A stretch of 64,000 bases of DNA from Janthinobacterium psychrotolerans (lineage in GTDB: Bacteria > Pseudomonadota > Gammaproteobacteria > Burkholderiales > Burkholderiaceae_D): the NCBI RefSeq assembly GCF_001677885.1, contig NZ_LOCQ01000043.1, positions 25,881 through 89,880 of the forward strand. Reading direction: 5' to 3'. This document shows, piece by piece, positions 63,891 to 64,000 of this stretch. Both the position numbers and the translations under genes were made by a program. The notes under the pieces are model-generated. The model was not told where the DNA came from. It worked only from the letters and a program-made list of their open reading frames with translations, and made no database searches. Position 1 is the stretch's first letter. Each line of letters begins with the position of its first letter.

Positions 63891-64000
63891 GCCTGACGAT
63901 AACCTACTTTCACACTGGTTGCAGCACTATCATCGGCGCAAAGTTGTTTCACGGTCCTGTTCGGGATGGGAAGGGGTGGGACCAACTTGCTATGGTCATC
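63891..64000 (-). rRNA. rrf: 5S ribosomal RNA, 5' end cut by window edge
   Basis: On the minus strand the sequence reads as a 5S rRNA, including TTGGTCCCACCCCTTCCC, CCGAACAGGACCGTGAAAC and the end TCGTCAGGC at 63891. Only a few 5' bases lie beyond the window. The rest of the rRNA operon should continue to the right, transcribed towards this window. Confidence 0.93.

Overview
The window is a high-GC stretch of a betaproteobacterial chromosome. The histidine/Tat gene order, the mla operon with mlaA inside it, LiuR-type leucine regulation and the 5S rRNA sequence all suggest Burkholderiales, most likely Oxalobacteraceae (Janthinobacterium, Massilia or Duganella type). This placement rests on gene order and protein motifs only. 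Nearly all genes are core housekeeping genes. No prophage, integron, CRISPR array or plasmid module is visible.

Layout. 1-3143: priA (3' end cut by the window edge) and hemE on the minus strand, separated by a 790-bp AT-rich gap that holds a cluster of DnaA-box-like sequences. 3304-12977: plus-strand genes for an S9 peptidase, a 1392-residue SNF2 helicase, a small membrane protein, a DUF885 zinc-peptidase-like protein and a coiled-coil membrane protein, with a 263-bp inverted-repeat element before the last one. 13054-30504: a 17-kb run of 23 minus-strand genes, read as mlaFEDACB, a two-gene ABC exporter, ibaG, murA, hisG, hisD, a DNA methyltransferase, hisC, hisB, hisH, hisA, hisF, hisI, hisE, hinT and tatABC. 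Many neighbours overlap by 4 bp (ATGA). 30745-36978: gltD and gltB. 37157-43102: a REP-type transposase, then on the same strand a response regulator, a histidine kinase and a second SNF2 helicase. 43264-47099: tex, a GNAT acetyltransferase, monothiol glutaredoxin and ubiX. 47104-47943: a small unknown ORF and a phage-repressor-like regulator with a clean palindromic operator. 48579-53409: liuR, isovaleryl-CoA dehydrogenase, thiolase, an SDR and a second acyl-CoA dehydrogenase, with two LiuR-type operators. 53874-60789: a minus-strand cell-envelope group (YihY, Tat-exported S66 carboxypeptidase, TonB-dependent receptor, family 5 peptide-binding protein). 60986-63708: a fused SpmA/SpmB-like membrane protein and PBP4 (dacB). 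63891-64000: the 3' end of an rRNA operon (5S rRNA, minus strand).

The genes group by function: envelope maintenance (mla lipid transport, murA, dacB, S66 peptidase, Tat export), complete histidine synthesis except HisZ and HisN, nitrogen assimilation (GOGAT) and branched-chain acyl-CoA breakdown. The most unusual points are the DNA methyltransferase with a Lys/Ala/Pro-rich tail inside the his operon, the DnaA-box cluster between priA and hemE, the exported S66 peptidase with a TonB receptor and a permease-less peptide-binding protein, a REP transposase whose HUH motif reads Q-L-H, and several structured intergenic repeats, one of which supplies the stop codon of dacB. I did not find an unambiguous new multi-gene system.
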